From Achromobacter anxifer (GTDB taxonomy: Bacteria > Pseudomonadota > Gammaproteobacteria > Burkholderiales > Burkholderiaceae_B), in contig NZ_CAHLAR010000016.1 of NCBI RefSeq assembly GCF_903652925.1, positions 1 to 64,000 of the forward strand: a stretch of DNA of 64,000 nucleotides. Direction: 5' to 3'. Position 1 is the first letter of the stretch, and each line of letters begins with the position of its first letter. The translations under genes were made by a program, and so were the position numbers. The notes below the pieces were generated by a model, which was not told where the DNA came from, searched no databases, and saw only the letters and a program-made list of their open reading frames with translations. Below, one piece after another: positions 8,497-17,482 of this stretch.

Positions 8497-9183
8497 CTAC
8501 TGGCTTCCCAACCGCGCCTGCTCCGCCGCCAGATACGCATCCCGCGACGGCAGCAGGTGCTCCCGGCATACGGTCATCAGGGCCTCGCGGTTGCCGTCGC
8601 GCAGGGCGTGGATCATGGCCCAGTGTTCCTGGCGGGCGCGCTCGCGGTAGCCGGCGGCCGCCAGCGAGCCGAAGCGGATGGGGTGGGTGCGGCGGGCGTA
8701 TTCCTCGATGGCCTGGCCCAGCACCGCGTTGTCCAGCAGGCTGAAGAATTCGCGGTGGAAGCGCTGGTTGCTGCGGAATACGCGGCGCGCGTCGCCGTCG
8801 GCCACCGCTGCGTCGTGTTCGCGCTGCACGGCCACCAGCGCCGCCAGCCGCGCCTGCGGCACGGGCAAGGGCATCTGGCTGGCGGCATGCACTTCCAGCA
8901 CCTGGCGCAGCGCATACAGCTCCATGACCTCGCGCGCGGAGTAGGCGCGCACCACCGCGCCGATGTTGCGCTTTTTCTCCACCACGCCCAGCAGTTCCAG
9001 CTCGGCCAGCACCTGCCGCACCACGTGGCGCTTGAGCGCGAAGCGCGCCATCAGCTCGTCTTCGGTCAGGCGCTGGCGCGGGTGCAGCCGGCCGAAGACG
9101 ATGTCTTCCTCCAGGGTGGCGACCGCGGCTTGCGCGGCGTCCGGGGCTGGCGTTTGCAGGGCTGCGGTCGTGTCGGCGTTCAT
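8497..9183 (-). CDS. GntR-family regulator, FadR/FCD subgroup
   Basis: A 228-residue repressor-type protein with an N-terminal winged helix (LTEDELMARFALKRHVVRQV, about residues 40-60) and a C-terminal FCD ligand domain whose RSNQRFHREFFSLL helix carries the usual His. It lies 10 bases downstream of the dehydratase gene and is co-transcribed with it, so it probably senses a sugar acid or related carboxylate and controls both this operon and the divergent Bug receptor. Confidence 0.85.
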   Translation of the reverse strand: MNADTTAALQTPAPDAAQAAVATLEEDIVFGRLHPRQRLTEDELMARFALKRHVVRQVLAELELLGVVEKKRNIGAVVRAYSAREVMELYALRQVLEVHAASQMPLPVPQARLAALVAVQREHDAAVADGDARRVFRSNQRFHREFFSLLDNAVLGQAIEEYARRTHPIRFGSLAAAGYRERARQEHWAMIHALRDGNREALMTVCREHLLPSRDAYLAAEQARLGSQ

Positions 9184-9193
9184 GGCGGGGCGC

Positions 9194-10969
9194 TTACTTC
9201 TTCGGCACGGTGTCGCGGGTGACGCCGGCGCGCAGGAAGTCGAAGTCCACGCCCTGGTCGGCCTGGGTCACGGTCTGCAGGAACAGTTTGCGGTAGCCGC
9301 GGTCGGCGGCGGGCCGGGTGATGGGCTGGGCCGCGGCGCGGCGCGCCAGTTCGGCGTCGTCCACCAGCAGCGCGATTTCGCGGTTGGCCACGGACAGGCG
9401 GATGCGGTCGCCGTTCTGGACGTAGGCCAGCGGGCCGCCGATGGCGGCTTCGGGCGTGACGTGCAGCACGATGGTGCCGGCGGCGGTGCCGCTCATGCGG
9501 CCGTCGGAGATGCGCACCATGTCCTTCACGCCGGCGCGCGCCAGCTTCTTGGGGATGGGCATGTAGCCGGCTTCGGGCATGCCGGGCGCGCCGGTCGGGC
9601 CGATGCGCTTGAGCACCAGGATATCGTCGGCGGTGACGTCGAGCGCGTCGTCATCGATGCGCCTGGCCATGTCCTCGGCATCCTCGAACACTACCGCGCG
9701 GCCTTCGTGTTCCATCAGCTTGGGGTTGGCGGCGGACTGCTTGATGATGGCGCCGCCGGGCGCCAGGTTGCCGCGCAGCACGGCCAGGCCGCCCACCGGA
9801 TAGATGGGCGAGGCCGCCGTGCGGATCACGTCCTGGGCGAAGGCGGGGGGCGCATCGTCCAGTTCCTCGCCCAGCGTGCGGCCGGACACGGTCAGCGCGT
9901 CCAGGTGCAGGTAGGGGCGCAGCTCGCGCAGCAGCGCCGGCATGCCGCCGGCGTGGTGGAAGTCTTCCATGTAGTGCTGGCCGGAAGGCTTCAGGTCCAC
10001 CAGCACGGGCGTCTCGCGGCTGATGCGGTCCAGGCCGGCCAGGTCGATGTCTATGCCCAGGCGGCCGGCGATGGCCGTCAGGTGCACGATGCCGTTGGTG
10101 GACCCGCCGATCGCCAGCAGCACGCGCAGGGCGTTCTCGATGGACTTGCCGGTCAGGATGCGGTCCGGCGTCAGGCGCGAGGCGGCCATGGCCACCGCCG
10201 TGGCGCCGGTCTGTTCGGCGACGCGCACACGGTCGGCGGTGACGGCAGGGGCCGATGCGCCGCCGGCCACCATCATGCCCAGCGCCTCCGTGATGCAGGC
10301 CATGGTGCTGGCCGTGCCCATCACGGAACAGGTGCCCACGCTGGCGACCAGCTGGTTGTTCACGTCGGCGATCTCGACCGCGTCGATTTCCTCGGCGCGG
10401 TAGCGGCCCCAGTAGCGGCGGCAATCGGTGCAGGCGCCGACGCGCTCGCCGCGGTGCGAGCCGGTCAGCATCGACCCCGTGACCAGCTGGATGGCGGGCA
10501 CGCCGGCGGACGCCGCGCCCATCAGTTGGGCGGGCACGGTCTTGTCGCAGCCGCCGATCAGCACAACGGCATCCATGGGCTGGGCGCGGATCATTTCCTC
10601 GGTGTCCATGGACATGAGGTTGCGCAGGTACATGCTGGTGGGCTGCGAGAAGCTCTCATGCACCGAAATGGTGGGGAAGTCCATGGGCAGGCCGCCCGCC
10701 AGCATCACGCCGCGCTTGACTGCCTCGATCAGCTGCGGCGCGTTGCCGTGGCAGGGGTTGTAGCTGCTGCCGGTGTTGACGATGCCGATGATGGGGCGGG
10801 ACAGGGCGTCGTCGGTGTAGCCCGCGCCCTTGATGAAGGCCTTGCGCAGGAACAGCGAAAAGCCCGTGTCGCCGTAATTGGTGAGGCCGCGGGCCACGCC
10901 GCGCGCGGCGCTGCCCGCGCTCTCGAATGGGCCCGGGGCGGGCTTGCCGTTCTTGGTCTCGTCCTTCAT
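9194..10969 (-). CDS. IlvD/Edd-family dehydratase, sugar-acid (arabinonate-type) clade
   Basis: A 591-residue [Fe-S] dehydratase. The three cluster Cys residues are at C73 (NPCHGNAPQ), C141 (GGCDKTVPA) and C214 (GTCSVMGTA). The motif GSHRGERVGACTDCRRYW is typical of the aldonic-acid branch (L-arabinonate/D-xylonate dehydratase) rather than the branched-chain amino acid enzyme IlvD. A FadR-type GntR regulator follows and a Bug receptor is divergent, which fits a small sugar-acid uptake and catabolism unit. The exact substrate is not determined. Confidence 0.85.
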   Translation of the reverse strand: MKDETKNGKPAPGPFESAGSAARGVARGLTNYGDTGFSLFLRKAFIKGAGYTDDALSRPIIGIVNTGSSYNPCHGNAPQLIEAVKRGVMLAGGLPMDFPTISVHESFSQPTSMYLRNLMSMDTEEMIRAQPMDAVVLIGGCDKTVPAQLMGAASAGVPAIQLVTGSMLTGSHRGERVGACTDCRRYWGRYRAEEIDAVEIADVNNQLVASVGTCSVMGTASTMACITEALGMMVAGGASAPAVTADRVRVAEQTGATAVAMAASRLTPDRILTGKSIENALRVLLAIGGSTNGIVHLTAIAGRLGIDIDLAGLDRISRETPVLVDLKPSGQHYMEDFHHAGGMPALLRELRPYLHLDALTVSGRTLGEELDDAPPAFAQDVIRTAASPIYPVGGLAVLRGNLAPGGAIIKQSAANPKLMEHEGRAVVFEDAEDMARRIDDDALDVTADDILVLKRIGPTGAPGMPEAGYMPIPKKLARAGVKDMVRISDGRMSGTAAGTIVLHVTPEAAIGGPLAYVQNGDRIRLSVANREIALLVDDAELARRAAAQPITRPAADRGYRKLFLQTVTQADQGVDFDFLRAGVTRDTVPKK

Positions 10970-10976
10970 CTGTATC

Positions 10977-11079
10977 TCGATAATATTATTGATAATCTGA
11001 CGGCAGCATCATAGCCAGCCCTTGACGGCGGCGGCAGGCGGTTTATCCGAGGCTGCTAATTGATCTTCTTTATAGATCA
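10977..11079. promoter_or_regulatory. Divergent control region with two AT-rich dyads
   Basis: Two inverted repeats lie between the dehydratase and Bug genes. One is the palindrome ATAATATTAT (10980-10989) flanked by matching TC/GA, just upstream of the dehydratase start. The other is TGATC-N9-GATCA (11061-11079), nearer the Bug promoter. Either could be the operator for the GntR protein encoded at 8497. This is inference from position and symmetry only. Confidence 0.35.
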
Positions 11080-11188
11080 GTCGATAGAAAAATTCTGATT
11101 CTTCAATCAAGTTGAGGGTCCTACACTGGCGCGGTTGACGAACCGGGCGTCCCTTTTATTCCTATACCCATCCCGGCAGGAGACCTAC

Positions 11189-12184
11189 ATGTCAGATCTG
11201 CGTCTGCGGCCGCGCCGCGCCGTGTTGCTTTCCCTGCTGGCCCTGTGCGCTGGCGTTTCCGCTCCGGCCCTGGCCGCCGATGCCTATCCCGACAAGCCCA
11301 TCCGCATGATCGTGCCGTATCCGCCCGGAGGCGCGACCGACGTGATCGGCCGCGTGCTGGCGCAGGAACTGACCGGCGCGCTCGGCCAGTCGGTGATCGT
11401 GGAGAACCGCGCGGGCGCCGCCGGCAACATCGGCGCGGACCAGGTCGCCAAGGCCCAGCCCGACGGCTACACGCTGCTGATGGGCGCGCTGACCAGCCAT
11501 TCCATCAACGCCGCCCTGTACCGAGGCCGCGTCACGTATGACGTGGAGAAGAGCTTCGCGCCGGTGTCCATCGTGGGCACGGTGCCGTTGGTGTTCGTGG
11601 TGAATCCTTCGGTGCAGGCGAAAACGCTGGCCGAGTTCATCGCGCTGGCCAAGTCCAAGCCTGGCTACATCACCATGGGTTCGGCGGGCAACGGTTCGCC
11701 CCAGCATCTGGCCGCCGAAATGTTCAAGCGCACCGCGGGCGTGGACGTGCTGCACGTGCCCTACAAGGGCAGCGGCCCAGCCATGACCGACCTGATGGGC
11801 GGCCAGGTGCTGAGCATGATCGAAACCGTGCCCGCGGCCCAGGGCAGCATCAAGGCCGGCAAGCTGCGCGCCTTGGCGGTCACTTCCGCGCAGCGCGTGG
11901 AGGCGTTGCCGGACGTGCCGACCGCGGCGGAAGCCGGCCTGAAGGACTTCGAGGTGAGCTCGATGTTCGGCATCGTGGCCCCCGCCAATACCCCGGCGCC
12001 GGTGATCGAGCGCCTGAACGGTGAGCTGAAGAAAATCATGGCCAAGCCCGAGGTCAAGGCTTCGCTGCTGAACCAGGGCGCGATTGCCACTTGGACCACG
12101 CCGGCCGACGCCGGCGCGCGCGTGTCGGCCGAGCTGGCCCGCTGGACCAAAGTCATCGACGAGGCCGGCGTGAAAGGGGATTAA
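11189..12184 (+). CDS. Bug/TctC-family periplasmic solute receptor
   Basis: A 331-residue tripartite tricarboxylate transporter receptor of the Bug family, greatly expanded in Bordetella and Achromobacter. It has a signal peptide (about residues 1-29, SAPALAA cleavage), the YPDKPIRMIVPYPPGGATD opening motif and the GNGSPQHLAAE and LHVPYKGSGPA loops. The ATG at 11189 has AGGAGA five bases upstream; an earlier in-frame start at 11135 has none. No TctA/TctB membrane genes are nearby, as is usual for Bug receptors. Divergent from the dehydratase, so probably binds the same sugar acid or a precursor. Confidence 0.9.
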   Translation: MSDLRLRPRRAVLLSLLALCAGVSAPALAADAYPDKPIRMIVPYPPGGATDVIGRVLAQELTGALGQSVIVENRAGAAGNIGADQVAKAQPDGYTLLMGALTSHSINAALYRGRVTYDVEKSFAPVSIVGTVPLVFVVNPSVQAKTLAEFIALAKSKPGYITMGSAGNGSPQHLAAEMFKRTAGVDVLHVPYKGSGPAMTDLMGGQVLSMIETVPAAQGSIKAGKLRALAVTSAQRVEALPDVPTAAEAGLKDFEVSSMFGIVAPANTPAPVIERLNGELKKIMAKPEVKASLLNQGAIATWTTPADAGARVSAELARWTKVIDEAGVKGD

Positions 12185-12214
12185 TACTCCCAAGGTTGCG
12201 GCTTTACGTCACAC

Positions 12215-12252
12215 GCCGGAAGTTCCGTCAGGAACTCCCGGCGATTTTCTTT
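12215..12252 (+). terminator. Intrinsic terminator after the Bug gene
   Basis: Twelve-base arms starting GCCGG and ending TTCC (12215-12226) pair with 12231-12242 with one mismatch around a GTCA loop. A T-rich stretch (ATTTTCTTT) follows. It begins 30 bases after the Bug stop codon. Confidence 0.7.
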
Positions 12253-12402
12253 GCGCGCGGCGGCGTAAAAGACGCAACAAGGCTTGCGCATAAACTGGGG
12301 AAGACGCATTAAAAAAATGGCGTATGCAAAGATTTGCGCTATGAAACGCCAATGGGGACGCAATAAACCGCAATAAAACCTTCGCGAGATTGTATACAGT
12401 GG

Positions 12403-12431
12403 TTGACCCCGAATAGACTAGGCCGTAATGT
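12403..12431 (+). promoter_or_regulatory. rpfR: Sigma-70-like promoter of rpfR
   Basis: TTGACC (12403-12408) and TAATGT (12426-12431) are separated by exactly 17 bp, which puts a transcription start near 12438, about 34 bases before the rpfR start codon and upstream of its Shine-Dalgarno sequence. Confidence 0.55.
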
Positions 12432-12471
12432 AGTTTGCGGGCCTTCCCAGGACGGCAGAAGGGGGATAACA

Positions 12472-14469
12472 ATGACAGACGACCAGGACGAAAAGTCGAT
12501 TCTGTACACGCATTTCGGTACGCACAGTCCATATTGGCGGCTGGCCGCCGATAGCGATGCGTTCGAACTCGCAGCAGTCAAGGGCGCCGCCAATATCGCG
12601 ATGGCGTTGCGCCCGGATCAGGCCGAGACGATACGCAGCCTGACGGGCATCACGTCCAGTGTGCGCATAGACATCTCGCTGTACGGCGACGTGCTCCGGC
12701 TCCATCTGGTGGGCCGCAAGATCAATCCCAACGAATGGGCCGGCACCGCGTCCGCCCATTCGGATACCGAATCCGTGGCCAAGGACCTGGTCGAAGGGCT
12801 GTCCTTCGCCGAGACCGTGGTGTCCGAGGCCAATTCCGTCATTGTCATCGTCGACCAGAACGGCCGCGTGCAGCGTTTCAACAAGCTGAGCGAGGAATAC
12901 ACCGGCAAGCGCGAGCAGGACATCATCGGGCGCAGCGTCTTCGACATGTTCATGACGCGTGAAGAGGCCGTGGCCTCGCGCCGCAACATCGCCGAGTTCT
13001 ACAAGCGCGGCCAGTCCTATGAGGCCGAGCGCCTGATCAATACGGTCAAGGGCCCGCGGCTGTTCTTGTTCCGCAACAAGTTCGTCACCAGCGGCAGCGG
13101 CGAGAAGCGCGTCTACCTGATCTGTTCGGGCACCGACATCACCGAGGAACGCCAGGCGCAGGAGCGCCTGCGGGTGCTGGCCAATACCGACATGCTCACC
13201 AACCTGCCCAACCGCCACGCGATCACGACGCGGCTGAAGGCGGCGCTGGCGGCGGGCCAAGACGGACGTGGCGGCGTGCTGTTTCTGGACCTGGATAATT
13301 TCAAGCGCATCAACGACCACTACGGCCACGGCTTCGGCGACCGCCTGCTCAAGTCGGTGGCGGTGGCGATTTCCTCCTGCCTGGCCGAAGGCCAGACGTT
13401 GGCGCGGCTGGGCGGCGACGAGTTCATCGTGCTGCACGAATCCGCCCAGGCCTGGGAGTTGGAGGCCACCGCGCAGCGCATCATCGAGCGCCTGCGCGAG
13501 CCGTTCCGCCAGGAACTGATCGAGGTCTACACCAGCTGCTCCATCGGCATCGCCATGTATCCCGAGCACGGCGCGGACCTGGACAGCGTGGTGCGCAGCG
13601 CCGACATCGCCATGTACGTGGCCAAGGAAGCGGGGCGCCACACCTATCGCGTGTTCCAGCCCGAGATGGACCGCCGCAACGCGGACTACGTCTGGCTGGA
13701 CACCAATCTGCGCAAGGCGCTGGCCGAAGACCACCTGATGCTGTACTACCAGCCCAAGCTGGCCGGACGCAACGGCGAGGTCGACGGGGTGGAAGCCCTG
13801 GTGCGTTGGCGCTCGCCGGAGCGCGGCATGGTCGGCCCCAGCGTCTTCATTCCCTACGCCGAGGAATCGGGCCTGATCTCGCCGCTGGGCGTGTGGGTCA
13901 TGCGCGAGGCGGCCCGGCAGGCCGCGGCCTGGAAGCGCGACGGCCTGAACATCCGCGTCGCCATCAACATGTCGGCGCGGCAGCTGAACGACAAGGGCGT
14001 GGTCAGCGAGTTCATGCGCGCCATCAGCGATGCCAGCCTGGATCCCTGCATGCTGGATATCGAACTCACCGAGAGCTGCCTGATCGAGGACGAAGGCGCC
14101 GCCATCGAATTGATCAAGCAGTTCCGGCAGCTGGGCGCGCGTGTCCACCTGGACGACTTCGGCACCGGCTATTCCTCGCTGTCGCAGCTGGCCCGCATTC
14201 CGCTGGACGCCATCAAGCTGGACGCCAGCTTCGTGCGCGGGGTGAACGAGAACCCGGTGTCGCAGGCGTTGGCGCGCGCCATCGTCGCTGTGGCGCGCAC
14301 GCTGGAATTGAAGGTGATCGCCGAAGGCGTGGAGACGACCGAAGAGGCCGTTTTCGTGGACACCCTGGGCGTGGACGCCAAACAGGGCTACCTGTACGCC
14401 AAGCCCATGCCGGCGGCGGAGTTCACCGCCTGGCTGGCCCAGCGCCGCCGGCTGCATCTCATCGCCTGA
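12472..14469 (+). CDS. rpfR: RpfR-type BDSF receptor and cyclic-di-GMP phosphodiesterase (FI-PAS-GGDEF-EAL)
   Basis: A 665-residue cytoplasmic protein matching the domain order and motifs of Burkholderia RpfR and E. coli PdeR (YciR/Gmr). Residues 1-100 correspond to the RpfF-interaction (FI) domain (SPYWRLAADSD, LHLVGRKINPNEWAG). A PAS domain follows (about 109-225), then GGDEF (314-318, intact) and EAL (441-443, intact, with ELTES 531-535, DDFGTGYSS 561-569 and EGVE 618-621). In the known system, binding of cis-2-unsaturated fatty acid to PAS stimulates c-di-GMP hydrolysis, and the FI domain binds RpfF. The neighbour is a DSF synthase gene, convergent with 24 bases between stops, which supports rpfR over a generic Gmr. 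Start: ATG with AAGGGGG six bases upstream. Confidence 0.9.
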   Translation: MTDDQDEKSILYTHFGTHSPYWRLAADSDAFELAAVKGAANIAMALRPDQAETIRSLTGITSSVRIDISLYGDVLRLHLVGRKINPNEWAGTASAHSDTESVAKDLVEGLSFAETVVSEANSVIVIVDQNGRVQRFNKLSEEYTGKREQDIIGRSVFDMFMTREEAVASRRNIAEFYKRGQSYEAERLINTVKGPRLFLFRNKFVTSGSGEKRVYLICSGTDITEERQAQERLRVLANTDMLTNLPNRHAITTRLKAALAAGQDGRGGVLFLDLDNFKRINDHYGHGFGDRLLKSVAVAISSCLAEGQTLARLGGDEFIVLHESAQAWELEATAQRIIERLREPFRQELIEVYTSCSIGIAMYPEHGADLDSVVRSADIAMYVAKEAGRHTYRVFQPEMDRRNADYVWLDTNLRKALAEDHLMLYYQPKLAGRNGEVDGVEALVRWRSPERGMVGPSVFIPYAEESGLISPLGVWVMREAARQAAAWKRDGLNIRVAINMSARQLNDKGVVSEFMRAISDASLDPCMLDIELTESCLIEDEGAAIELIKQFRQLGARVHLDDFGTGYSSLSQLARIPLDAIKLDASFVRGVNENPVSQALARAIVAVARTLELKVIAEGVETTEEAVFVDTLGVDAKQGYLYAKPMPAAEFTAWLAQRRRLHLIA

Positions 14470-14493
14470 GGCAGCCGGCTTCACGTCAAAAGC

Positions 14494-15378
14494 TCAATGC
14501 ATGGTGGCTTCCAGCGCGGACTCCGCGCTGGAAGAACTGCGGCGGTTCTGCGCCATCACCAGGCGCTCCATGTAGGCGCGGTCCTTCGGGTCGATCGAGA
14601 ACGCGGCTTCGACCCAATCCTCGGTAATGTCCATCAGCTCCGAGCGCGACAGGCTCAGCACGCGCTGGCGCGCGCGCAGCATGGCGCGCATGCCGTTGAG
14701 CTTGGGCCGCATCACGTCGATGAAGGTGCGCGTGGCCTTGTAGGCATCGCCCGGCTCGAACAGCACGTCGACCAGGCCCTTGCCATGGAACCATTCGGCC
14801 GTGTGCGATTCGCCCGAACCTATCAGCTCCTCGGCCAGCCTCATGCCCGAGCGCCGCGCCACCAGCGAGTAGCCGCCCATGCCCGGGAAGAGGTTGAACG
14901 CCATTTCGGGGAAGCCCATGCGGGCGGTGTTCTGCGCCAGGACGAAGTGGTGCGCCAGCGCGGCCTCGAAGCCGCCGCCCAATGCCGTGCCTTCGATCAT
15001 CGCCAGCGAGATCGCGCCGGTGTCGAAGCCGCGGGTGGCGGCATGCACGCAGTCCACGCAAGCCCGGGCGTACGCCCGCAGCGCCTCGCGCTTGCCGGTG
15101 CGTATGGCTTCCGCAAAGAAATTCAAATCGCCGCCCACGTTGTAGATCTGAGGGACGAGCGAGCCGGTGACCCAGAAATCGATGGGCAGGCCGGAGTCCT
15201 TGGCGGCGCGCGCCAGGGTCATGATCTCGTCGATCAGTTCATGGTTGAAGCACGGACGCGGTTGAGCGCGAAGCATCATCCACATGACCCGGCGTCCCTC
15301 CTCGTAGAACGCCGAGAGCTGCTTCAGGTTGCCTGCGGCGGTGAAGGGGTGGCAATCCGGATGAATGAGTTGATTCAT
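14494..15378 (-). CDS. rpfF: RpfF-type diffusible signal factor (DSF/BDSF) synthase, crotonase family
   Basis: A 294-residue crotonase-fold enzyme that matches RpfF rather than ordinary enoyl-CoA hydratases. Hallmarks are CFNHELIDEI, the oxyanion-hole segment NVGGDLNFF (80-88), ALGGGFEAAL with E138, and MGFPEMAFNLFPGMG with E158, the two catalytic Glu of RpfF. RpfF makes cis-2-unsaturated fatty-acid signals from acyl-ACP by dehydration and thioester hydrolysis. It is convergent with rpfR, the receptor gene. The ribosome site is weak (GGACGAAAG). Confidence in the family is high; the exact signal chain length is not visible. Confidence 0.88.
   Translation of the reverse strand: MNQLIHPDCHPFTAAGNLKQLSAFYEEGRRVMWMMLRAQPRPCFNHELIDEIMTLARAAKDSGLPIDFWVTGSLVPQIYNVGGDLNFFAEAIRTGKREALRAYARACVDCVHAATRGFDTGAISLAMIEGTALGGGFEAALAHHFVLAQNTARMGFPEMAFNLFPGMGGYSLVARRSGMRLAEELIGSGESHTAEWFHGKGLVDVLFEPGDAYKATRTFIDVMRPKLNGMRAMLRARQRVLSLSRSELMDITEDWVEAAFSIDPKDRAYMERLVMAQNRRSSSSAESALEATMH
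14508..14534. terminator. Hairpin at the rpfR/rpfF convergence
   Basis: Perfect 11-bp arms (CTTCCAGCGCG and its complement) around a GACTC loop lie inside the last codons of rpfF and 39 bases past the rpfR stop. No T-run follows, so it is a candidate shared transcription barrier or 3'-end stabiliser, not a proven intrinsic terminator. Confidence 0.4.
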
Positions 15379-15711
15379 TTACTTTCGTCCAATTGATCAA
15401 GGTGAGTCGGAGTACTACGGGATCAGCCTAATACAGACCTTCCGGCTCTCGTCTCATGCAAACCTCGTCCAGCTGGCCAGACTTGTCCGTAAGTCAAAGG
15501 CCCGAGTGATCAATGGAGAAAGGAGATGAATGCGCGCGCCCGCTCAACCCATCAGGCGAGGCGGGCATGGGTAATACGGATGAGGACACACGCAAATTCG
15601 CGGCGATCCGGGCGATGCGCGGCGAGCGCGCCGAAGCCGGCGCGCTCATGCGTAGGGATGAGGAAGGCGCCGCGCGCGGAGATGAGTCTTGCGGCGGCGG
15701 ATTGCGTAGCT
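15379..15711. other. Intergenic region upstream of rpfF, no gene seen
   Basis: About 330 bases between the rpfF start and the SDR stop. A short frame at 15513 with an AGGAG nearby runs into the SDR 3' end and has no recognisable protein features. The region should hold the rpfF promoter on the minus strand, but I cannot assign -35 and -10 elements with confidence. Confidence 0.4.
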
Positions 15712-16455
15712 TCAGGCCACGCCGCCGTTGGCGCGCAGGATCTGGCCGTTGACCCAGCCCGCGTCGGGGCTGACCAGGAACGACACCACGCCCGAGATGT
15801 CCTCGGGCTGACCCAGTCGTTCCAGCGGCGGCATCTTGGCGTAGTGCTCGATCAGCTCGGGGCTCTTGCCGGTCAGGAACAGTTCGGTGGCGACAGGGCC
15901 GGGCGCCACGGCATTGACGGTGATGCGGCGTCCGCGCAATTCCTTGGCGAAGACCTGCGTCAGGCTTTCCACCGCCGCCTTGCTCGCGATGTAGACGGAA
16001 TAGTTGGGCAGGTTGAGCGCGATGGTGGTGCTGGACACGTTGACGATGCCGCCGCCATCGGCCAGCCGCGTGGCGGCTTCGCGCAAGGTGTTGAAGGTGC
16101 CGCGGGTGTTGATGCCGAAGGTCTGTTCGTAGAGCTCGTCGCTGGTCTCGGCCAGCGGCACCATCTTCAGGATGCCGGCGCTGTTGACCAGCACGTCGAT
16201 GCGGCCCAGCCCGGCCTCGACCTGGTCGAACATGGCGCGCACCTCGGCGGCCTTGGACACGTCGGCGCGCACGGCCATGGCGCGGCCGCCGGCGGCGCCG
16301 ATCTCGCCGGCCAGGGCCTCGGCCTCGGCGGCGCTGGAGGCGTAGTTGATGGCGACGGCATAGCCGTCTCGCGCCAGGCGGCGGACGATGGCGGCGCCTA
16401 TGCCGCGCGATCCGCCAGTGACGAGCGCGATGCGTTGCGGGGCCTGGGTGTTCAT
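15712..16455 (-). CDS. SDR-family NAD(P)-dependent oxidoreductase
   Basis: A 247-residue classical short-chain dehydrogenase/reductase: cofactor motif TGGSRGIG (13-20), NSAG, the catalytic Ser in NVSST and YIASK with the active Tyr and Lys. It ends close to the usual NGQILRANGG motif, as in FabG-like reductases. Divergent from the LysR gene at 16571, the probable regulator. The substrate is unknown. Confidence 0.88.
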   Translation of the reverse strand: MNTQAPQRIALVTGGSRGIGAAIVRRLARDGYAVAINYASSAAEAEALAGEIGAAGGRAMAVRADVSKAAEVRAMFDQVEAGLGRIDVLVNSAGILKMVPLAETSDELYEQTFGINTRGTFNTLREAATRLADGGGIVNVSSTTIALNLPNYSVYIASKAAVESLTQVFAKELRGRRITVNAVAPGPVATELFLTGKSPELIEHYAKMPPLERLGQPEDISGVVSFLVSPDAGWVNGQILRANGGVA

Positions 16456-16570
16456 GTCGTATCTCCGGTCGGGTTTGGGATGAGACGTATCATGGACTAT
16501 TCCAGACGGAAGATAATTACTCTATATTCGCTAACATAATTTCATTCACATTAATAATGGACGCACGGCG

Positions 16571-17482
16571 ATGGACCGCTTCCAGGAAATGCAGGTGTTC
16601 GTGCGGATCGCCGAGAGACGCAGCTTTTCCAAGGCGGCCGAGGACCTGCAGATTCCGCGGCCCACGGTCACCAACCTGGTCAAGCGCATGGAGACGCGCC
16701 TGGGCGCGCGGCTGCTGGAACGCACCACGCGCCAGGTGCGGTTGACGCACGACGGCGAGGCCCACTACCAGCGCTGCGTGCGGCTGCTGGCGGATCTGGA
16801 AGAGGCCGACGGCGCCTTCCTCAACACGGCGCCCAAGGGCCTGCTGCGGGTCAACGCGCAGGGCACGCTGGCCAGGTTCTTCGTCATGCCGGGCCTGCCC
16901 GCCTTCCTGGAGCGCTACCCGGACATCGTGCTGCAGCTGGGCGAGGACGACCGCCTGGTGGACCTGGTGCGCGAAGGCGTGGATTGCGTGCTGCGCACGG
17001 GGGCGCTGCAGGACTCGTCGCTGGCCGGGCGCCAGATCGCGCTGATGCCGCAGGTGACGGTGGCCAGCCCGGCCTATCTGGAGCGCTATGGCGAACCCCG
17101 CCGCCTGGAGGATCTGGAAGGCCATCGCGCGGTGGACTATCTGTCCAGTGCGACCGGCCGCAGCCTGCCGCTGGATTTCACGGTCGACGGCAAGAACGTG
17201 CAGGTGCGGCCCAGGGCCGTGGTCAGCGTCACGGGCGCTGAACTCTACACGGGCGCGGCGCTGGCGGGGCTGGGTCTGGTTCAGGTGCCGCGCTACCGTG
17301 TCGAACGCGAATTGGCGGCGGGCCAGTTGAAGATCGTGCTGCCCGACGCACCGCCCGCGCCTATGCCCGTGTCGGTGCTGTACCCGCAGAACCGCCAGGT
17401 ATCGGCGCGGGTGCGCGTCTTTACGCAATGGCTGGCGGAGGTCATCGCCGCCGGCCTGGCTCAGACGATGCCAGTCAGGTAA
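16571..17482 (+). CDS. LysR-family regulator (divergent from SDR)
   Basis: A 303-residue LTTR of the CrgA/DsdC-like group: N-terminal winged helix (MDRFQEMQVFVRIAERRSFS, then AAEDLQIPRPTVTNLVKRM) and a periplasmic-binding-like effector domain. Its last 22 bases overlap the end of the convergent GntP gene. The AT-rich 115-bp region upstream, shared with the SDR gene, is the natural operator site. Confidence 0.87.
   Translation: MDRFQEMQVFVRIAERRSFSKAAEDLQIPRPTVTNLVKRMETRLGARLLERTTRQVRLTHDGEAHYQRCVRLLADLEEADGAFLNTAPKGLLRVNAQGTLARFFVMPGLPAFLERYPDIVLQLGEDDRLVDLVREGVDCVLRTGALQDSSLAGRQIALMPQVTVASPAYLERYGEPRRLEDLEGHRAVDYLSSATGRSLPLDFTVDGKNVQVRPRAVVSVTGAELYTGAALAGLGLVQVPRYRVERELAAGQLKIVLPDAPPAPMPVSVLYPQNRQVSARVRVFTQWLAEVIAAGLAQTMPVR

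Noticed and set aside
8963-11014. A long plus-strand frame over the dehydratase gene
   Set aside because: Low-complexity His/Gly/Ala/Arg composition typical of antisense shadow frames; the minus strand encodes an intact IlvD/Edd enzyme.
12418-14484. A 688-codon open frame antisense to rpfR
   Set aside because: It mirrors the real gene in a high-GC sequence, has no ribosome site or domain, and the sense frame has full GGDEF and EAL motifs.
15513-15752. A 79-codon frame upstream of the SDR stop
   Set aside because: It overlaps the SDR 3' end on the opposite strand and has no protein features despite an AGGAG nearby.
16456-16570. A defined LysR operator between SDR and LysR genes
   Set aside because: The region is AT-rich and suitable, but I could not find a clean inverted repeat with the T-N11-A pattern.
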